From the NCBI RefSeq assembly GCF_004570875.1, contig NZ_SPQK01000028.1, positions 1 to 40,378 of the forward strand: a stretch of DNA of 40,378 nt. The letters run 5' to 3'. Positions 37,614 to 40,378 of the stretch are shown piece by piece (positions within the stretch are counted from its first letter, which is position 1; each line of letters opens with the position of its first letter). A model generated the notes under the pieces. That model was not told where the DNA came from and did no database searches. It was given only the letters and a program-made list of their open reading frames with translations. The stretch is from Blastococcus sp. CT_GayMR16. Its GTDB lineage: Bacteria; Actinomycetota; Actinomycetes; Mycobacteriales; Geodermatophilaceae. Position numbers and translations under genes: made by a program.

Positions 37614-38231
37614 GTGCCCGCTGAGACCCTCCGCCCCCTGCCGTCCCTTGAGCTGGTCGACCAGCTCGAGGTGGCCACCCGCGACGACCTCTCGTCCGCG
37701 ATCGACAACCTCGGTCGACTGCGCGACCTCGATGCCCACCTGCTCCGCGGCTTCGACACGTGGCACACCTACGTCGTGCACCGATTCGGCGACCTGCTTG
37801 CCAGGCTCAACCTGCCCCGGCAGGAGAAGGTGGCGCTGGCCGCCTCCATGAGCGCGCCCACGGCCGAGCGCCCCACGGGCATGCCGGTACGCGCGATCGC
37901 CGAGACCCTCGGCGTCTCCGTCGGCACCGCGCAGAACTACCGGCGCGAGGCCGGCCGGGTCATCGCCTTCCGTCCGCGCGCGGACGCCAAGCTGCCGGCA
38001 CCCGCCGGGTACGTGTACGAGCAGGCCGCGGAGTGGATCCGGCGCGCCGACGACGGGTTGACCCTCGTCGAGCTCGCGGGGCGGGCCGGCTGGACCGAAG
38101 GCAAAGCTTCCGGCGCGCTCACCTACCTCTACGACCGCAACCTCGTTGCGCGCACGGAGGACCGCCGGGCGGGGCAGCGGCCGCACTTCCTGACCGAGGC
38201 CGGCGCCGTCCTCGCCGCCTCGGGCAGCTGA
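37614..38231 (+). CDS. two-HTH transcriptional regulator
   Basis: AGGAA lies about ten bases before GTG 37614; product 205 residues. The middle HTH (GMPVRAIAETLGVSVGTAQN, about 86-105) is like ParB/sigma-type helices. The C-terminal winged helix (LTLVELAGRAGWTEGKASGA, then LTYLYDRNLVARTEDRRAGQ) is of MarR/Rrf2 style. N-terminal helices (LELVDQLEVATRDDLSSAID) may dimerise. It ends the operator-controlled operon and may regulate nearby lysogeny genes. Confidence 0.7.
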   Translation: MPAETLRPLPSLELVDQLEVATRDDLSSAIDNLGRLRDLDAHLLRGFDTWHTYVVHRFGDLLARLNLPRQEKVALAASMSAPTAERPTGMPVRAIAETLGVSVGTAQNYRREAGRVIAFRPRADAKLPAPAGYVYEQAAEWIRRADDGLTLVELAGRAGWTEGKASGALTYLYDRNLVARTEDRRAGQRPHFLTEAGAVLAASGS

Positions 38232-38246
38232 CCGCCCAGCGAGCGG

Positions 38247-38636
38247 TCATCTGGCGGTGCAGGTCGCCGTGGCGTACTGCCCGGTCGACGTCTGCTCCGC
38301 GACGACCTCCCCGCCGACCTCGATGCGGCAGGTGATCGTCGTTCCGTCCGGGCCGCTCGCGTCCAGCACCGGGTCCATAGAGCCGGTCAGCACGAAGGCG
38401 TTCCCGGACAGCAGGCTCTCCTCCACCTGCACAGTCTTCGTCCACGGCGGGGCGACGCCGAGCTCCTGTTGCTGCCCGATGCCGTTGCTGTCCGCGGTCG
38501 CGTAGGTGGCCGAGACCATGGGCGCGTCGGACTCCAGCGTGTAGACGACCGACTCGTCGCCTCCTCCTCCTCCTCCGCCGGCGCTGCAGGCCGTGAGAGT
38601 CGCGGCGATAAGGACCAGGAGCAGGGGAGCGCGCAT
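38247..38636 (-). CDS. MmpS-like lipoprotein (cargo gene)
   Basis: The 129-residue protein has a lipoprotein signal (LLLVLIAATLTACSAGG; lipobox LTAC, Cys17), a Gly tract, then an MmpS-like beta domain (VVYTLESDAPMVSATYATAD, APPWTKTVQVEESLLSGNAF, TITCRIEVGGEVVAEQTSTG). MmpS proteins in mycobacteria assist lipid exporters. A phage-borne lipoprotein beside the integrase could exclude superinfecting phages; that is inference. A TACGGT -10-like box ends eight bases before the ATG. Confidence 0.75.
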   Translation of the reverse strand: MRAPLLLVLIAATLTACSAGGGGGGGDESVVYTLESDAPMVSATYATADSNGIGQQQELGVAPPWTKTVQVEESLLSGNAFVLTGSMDPVLDASGPDGTTITCRIEVGGEVVAEQTSTGQYATATCTAR

Positions 38637-38669
38637 GGTGCGAGACCGTACCGGACCGGATCCGGAAGA

Positions 38670-39647
38670 TCAGGCGACGATCCGTAGCTGCCGGACGACG
38701 TCGACGACGTCGGGGATGGCAGCCTGACCAGCGACGCGGGGGAGACCCAGGATCGCCGCCCGTGCCTCCGCGTCGTCGACGAAGGTGTAGAGGGCCGTCG
38801 TCGACGGCGAGTCGTGGCGCAGCAGCTCCTGTGCGATCCGCAGGTTCCCGCCGGCCGCGCGCAGGACCTCCGTCCCGTACCAGTGCCGTAGCTGGTGGGC
38901 AGTCGCGCGAACCTCGGCTCGGTCCATCAGCTTGCTGATCACCGTGCACACGCTCTTCGCCGTCAGCGGTTGGCCGGCCAGCGTGTACGACGGGAACCAA
39001 TAGCCGTAGCGCGGGAAGTCCAGCGCGATGGCCGCGACGTCGGGATGCAGGGGGAGCCGGGCCGGCTTCGAGCCCTTCCCGAGGACGTGGAGGAACTGGC
39101 CCTCGATGTCCTCGCCGCGGAACTTTGCGATCTCATGCACCCGCAGCCCCTGATAGGCGCCCAGGAGCACCATGGCCAGCGTGCGACGCCGGTTGGCGGT
39201 CGCGAGCACCCGCTCAAGCTGGCTGGTCGTGACCGGCCGCGGGTACCTCTTGACGGCCTTCGGCTTGTGCAGCCGGTCGAGCGGGTTGTCGCTGCGGTAG
39301 CTCATGGCCTGCAGCCAGGAGAACCACGCGTCGAGGTCGGCGTAGTTAACCTGCCGGGTGCCGGGGGAGACTCGCTGCCCGGAGGCGAGTTCACGGCTGA
39401 GGAAGGTGGCCAGCGACTTCCACTCTGCGGTGCATGCGTCGACGTCGGCGTACCGGCCGAAGAAGCGCACCAAGCTGAGCCGGTTGTCCACTGTGCGCTC
39501 GCTCATGCCCGCGGCGCGCATCCACAGCGTCCATTCATCGAGCAGCTCCGCCGTCAGGTCCCCCATCCGCTGGCCATGCGCATCAGCAAGACCGAGCAAT
39601 CTCGGAACGGCACGGTCAGGTGACATCGGAGGGATGGTCACAGCCAT
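38670..39647 (-). CDS. int: tyrosine integrase
   Basis: The start at ATG 39647 is preferred; an upstream ATG at 39785 would add 46 Arg/Thr-rich residues that overlap the neighbouring gene. The 325-residue protein has a SAM-like N-terminal domain (DLTAELLDEWTLWMRAAGMS…) and catalytic residues R169 (YQGLRVHEI), the beta-strand Lys (LGKGSKPARL, K191 or K194), H251 and R254 (HQLRHWYG), H278 (LLRHDS) and nucleophile Y287 (TTALYTFV). It recombines phage and host att sites. Its C-terminus is VVRQLRIVA. Confidence 0.95.
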   Translation of the reverse strand: MAVTIPPMSPDRAVPRLLGLADAHGQRMGDLTAELLDEWTLWMRAAGMSERTVDNRLSLVRFFGRYADVDACTAEWKSLATFLSRELASGQRVSPGTRQVNYADLDAWFSWLQAMSYRSDNPLDRLHKPKAVKRYPRPVTTSQLERVLATANRRRTLAMVLLGAYQGLRVHEIAKFRGEDIEGQFLHVLGKGSKPARLPLHPDVAAIALDFPRYGYWFPSYTLAGQPLTAKSVCTVISKLMDRAEVRATAHQLRHWYGTEVLRAAGGNLRIAQELLRHDSPSTTALYTFVDDAEARAAILGLPRVAGQAAIPDVVDVVRQLRIVA

Positions 39648-39681
39648 CCGGGTGAAGGCGGGACGTCGACGGCACGCAGAG

Positions 39682-39897
39682 TCATGATCGACCGTCCCCG
39701 CCCGTCTTCGCGTCGGGGTGAGCTCGCCCCGGGCCGGCCTTGGCGTCGTGCGCGGTGTTCCACTCCTTGAGGCGAGCGAACACACCTTCGCGGGCGTCGT
39801 CCTCGGGGGTGCCGTAGCCGTAGCCGGCGGCCGACCACTCGGCGGTCGTTCGATCCAGGTCGCGCATGATCTCGTCTAGCTCATCGCCGGCGCTCAC
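39682..39897 (-). CDS. small acidic protein of the integrase operon
   Basis: GTG 39897 forms GTGA with the stop of the gene before it; an in-frame GTG at 39906 is also possible. The 71-residue product (SAGDELDEIMRDLDRTTAEW, then SAAGYGYGTPEDDAREGVFA) is acidic and helical. It lies just upstream of int and could be an excision or directionality factor, although no typical excisionase HTH is seen. Confidence 0.6.
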   Translation of the reverse strand: MSAGDELDEIMRDLDRTTAEWSAAGYGYGTPEDDAREGVFARLKEWNTAHDAKAGPGRAHPDAKTGGDGRS

Positions 39898-40223
39898 GCG
39901 GTCCACGCCGCACGTGGTGGACGACCGGCCCGGGCTCGCAGTGTGGCGCGATGGTTGGCACGGGCGATGAGGCGCTCAGCGGCGCTCAGGCCGTGGCGCG
40001 CGGCCTCGACGTGCGCACCGCACCAGTCGGCCATCTCCCGGTTCCCGCGCTCGACGTGCCCCCTCTCGAGCTCGGTCCAGGTGGTGACCTCGCCCCGAAG
40101 CTCGGAGAGCAGTTCGGCGACCAGGTCGACGTCGAGCGGCGCGGCAGGGTGCACCGGCCACGGAGCGAGCGGGTGCAGACCGGTCTTGGGGTCGGGCTCA
40201 GTGTGCCGCCACTGCTGGCTCAT
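39894..40223 (-). CDS. protein between repressor and integrase in the viral form
   Basis: ATG 40223 overlaps the TGA of the viral-form repressor (TGATG), which favours it over GTG 40226. The 109-residue product has LVAELLSELRGEVTTWTELE and a basic helical end (GLSAAERLIARANHRATLRA). Function unknown. In the excised phage it would be translationally coupled to the repressor and co-transcribed with int. Confidence 0.65.
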   Translation of the reverse strand: MSQQWRHTEPDPKTGLHPLAPWPVHPAAPLDVDLVAELLSELRGEVTTWTELERGHVERGNREMADWCGAHVEAARHGLSAAERLIARANHRATLRARAGRPPRAAWTA

Positions 40224-40378
40224 CACGCAGCCGTCTGGAGGGACGCCCGAGCGGCGGCCGTTGCGGGCCGCGGATCGACGATGGTCCCCGGCGGAAGGCG
40301 GCGGGGGAGCAGCGGTCGCACAGAGTCACCGTGTGCCCGAAAGGGTGCCGAACTAGCGAACTTGTAATCCGCGGGTTG
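40223..40378 (-). CDS. detached 3' end of the repressor gene (C-terminus of the viral form)
   Basis: In the prophage this fragment has no start of its own. Joined to base 1 through the att core, codons 103-149 of the 1-308 repressor frame run here without a stop, beginning Tyr-Lys-Phe at the core and ending at TGA 40223-40225. The last residues are ARASLQTAA. The final Ala-Ala resembles ssrA-type tags recognised by ClpXP, which end in LAA in many bacteria. The TGA overlaps the ATG (40221-40223) of the next leftward gene as TGATG, the same coupling used elsewhere in this genome, so the stop looks like a genuine gene end. The frame is read directly from the sequence; the tag function is inferred. 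Confidence 0.75.
   Translation of the reverse strand, partial: QPADYKFASSAPFRAHGDSVRPLLPRRLPPGTIVDPRPATAAARASLQTAA
40365..40378. repeat. attR core (14-bp direct repeat)
   Basis: Exact copy of bases 1-14. The flanking bases 40356-40372 (GCGAA-CTTGTAA-TCCGC) resemble a tRNA anticodon arm with one mismatched pair (A40359 opposite C40369). This suggests that phage/host similarity extends beyond the 14 identical bases and that strand exchange occurs around the anticodon loop. Confidence 0.8.

Noticed and set aside
38895-39623. 242-codon rightward open frame
   Set aside because: Antisense of the integrase gene, whose catalytic residues are all present.
40223-40329. Small leftward CDRC-containing frame starting at GTG 40329, needing a one-base shift
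   Set aside because: I first read it as a frameshifted zinc peptide. The unshifted frame is explained completely as the continuation of the repressor across attP, with no shift needed.
1-40378. Insertion sequence or transposase
   Set aside because: No transposase motif or terminal inverted repeats were found; the only recombinase is the integrase.

Overview
This window reads as one complete, probably intact temperate siphovirus prophage of about 40.4 kb, cut out from attachment site to attachment site. The first 14 bases recur exactly as the last 14 bases. The left copy continues into the 3' half of a host tRNA gene, most likely tRNA-Thr(TGT). The host is a very GC-rich actinomycete: coding regions are strongly G/C at third positions, GTG and TTG starts are common, several promoters sit so close to the start codon that the mRNA would be leaderless, and an MmpS-like lipoprotein is present. 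No mycolyl-esterase (LysB-type) gene is visible beside the endolysin, so the host probably lacks a mycolic-acid outer membrane. The genus cannot be fixed from the sequence alone.

Layout. 1-741: immunity switch, with a leftward HTH repressor gene that runs into attL, an operator region, and a rightward leaderless Cro-like gene. 891-12134: a long rightward early operon of about 22 small genes, nearly all joined by 4-base ATGA/GTGA/TTGA overlaps. It includes an orphan ParB-like protein, several zinc-ribbon proteins, a replication-initiator-like protein with iterons inside its gene, a J-domain-like protein, a VRR-type nuclease and a DUF3263 protein. 12174-13128: a HicA-like gene behind an operator-covered promoter, and an HTH protein. 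13237-15853: a ParB/EGNRR-domain protein, a D12-class adenine methyltransferase and a small protein, closed by a large terminator. 16134-25642: packaging and head genes (HNH, TerS, TerL, portal, ClpP-like protease with nested scaffold, decoration protein, capsid, connectors). 25703-33927: tail genes, with a tail chaperone frameshift and a tape measure. 33927-36491: lysis genes. 36695-38231: a second regulatory cluster with tandem 18-bp operators. 38247-40223: leftward MmpS-like lipoprotein, tyrosine integrase and two small genes up to attR.

Main observation. If the two ends are joined as in the excised phage, the repressor frame does not stop at the attachment site. It continues into the right end, gains 47 codons, and terminates at 40223-40225 with a C-terminus ending in Thr-Ala-Ala. 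Its TGA overlaps the ATG of the first gene of the integrase operon. attP therefore lies inside the repressor gene. Integration would cut off a possible ssrA-like degradation tag and also uncouple the integrase operon from the repressor promoter. This is the architecture called integration-dependent immunity in mycobacteriophages such as BPs, here with two extra genes between rep and int.

Other points: 12-bp iterons within the initiator gene, two apparent frameshifts in early genes, nested in-frame starts in the protease and endolysin genes, and two antisense cargo genes with export signals.
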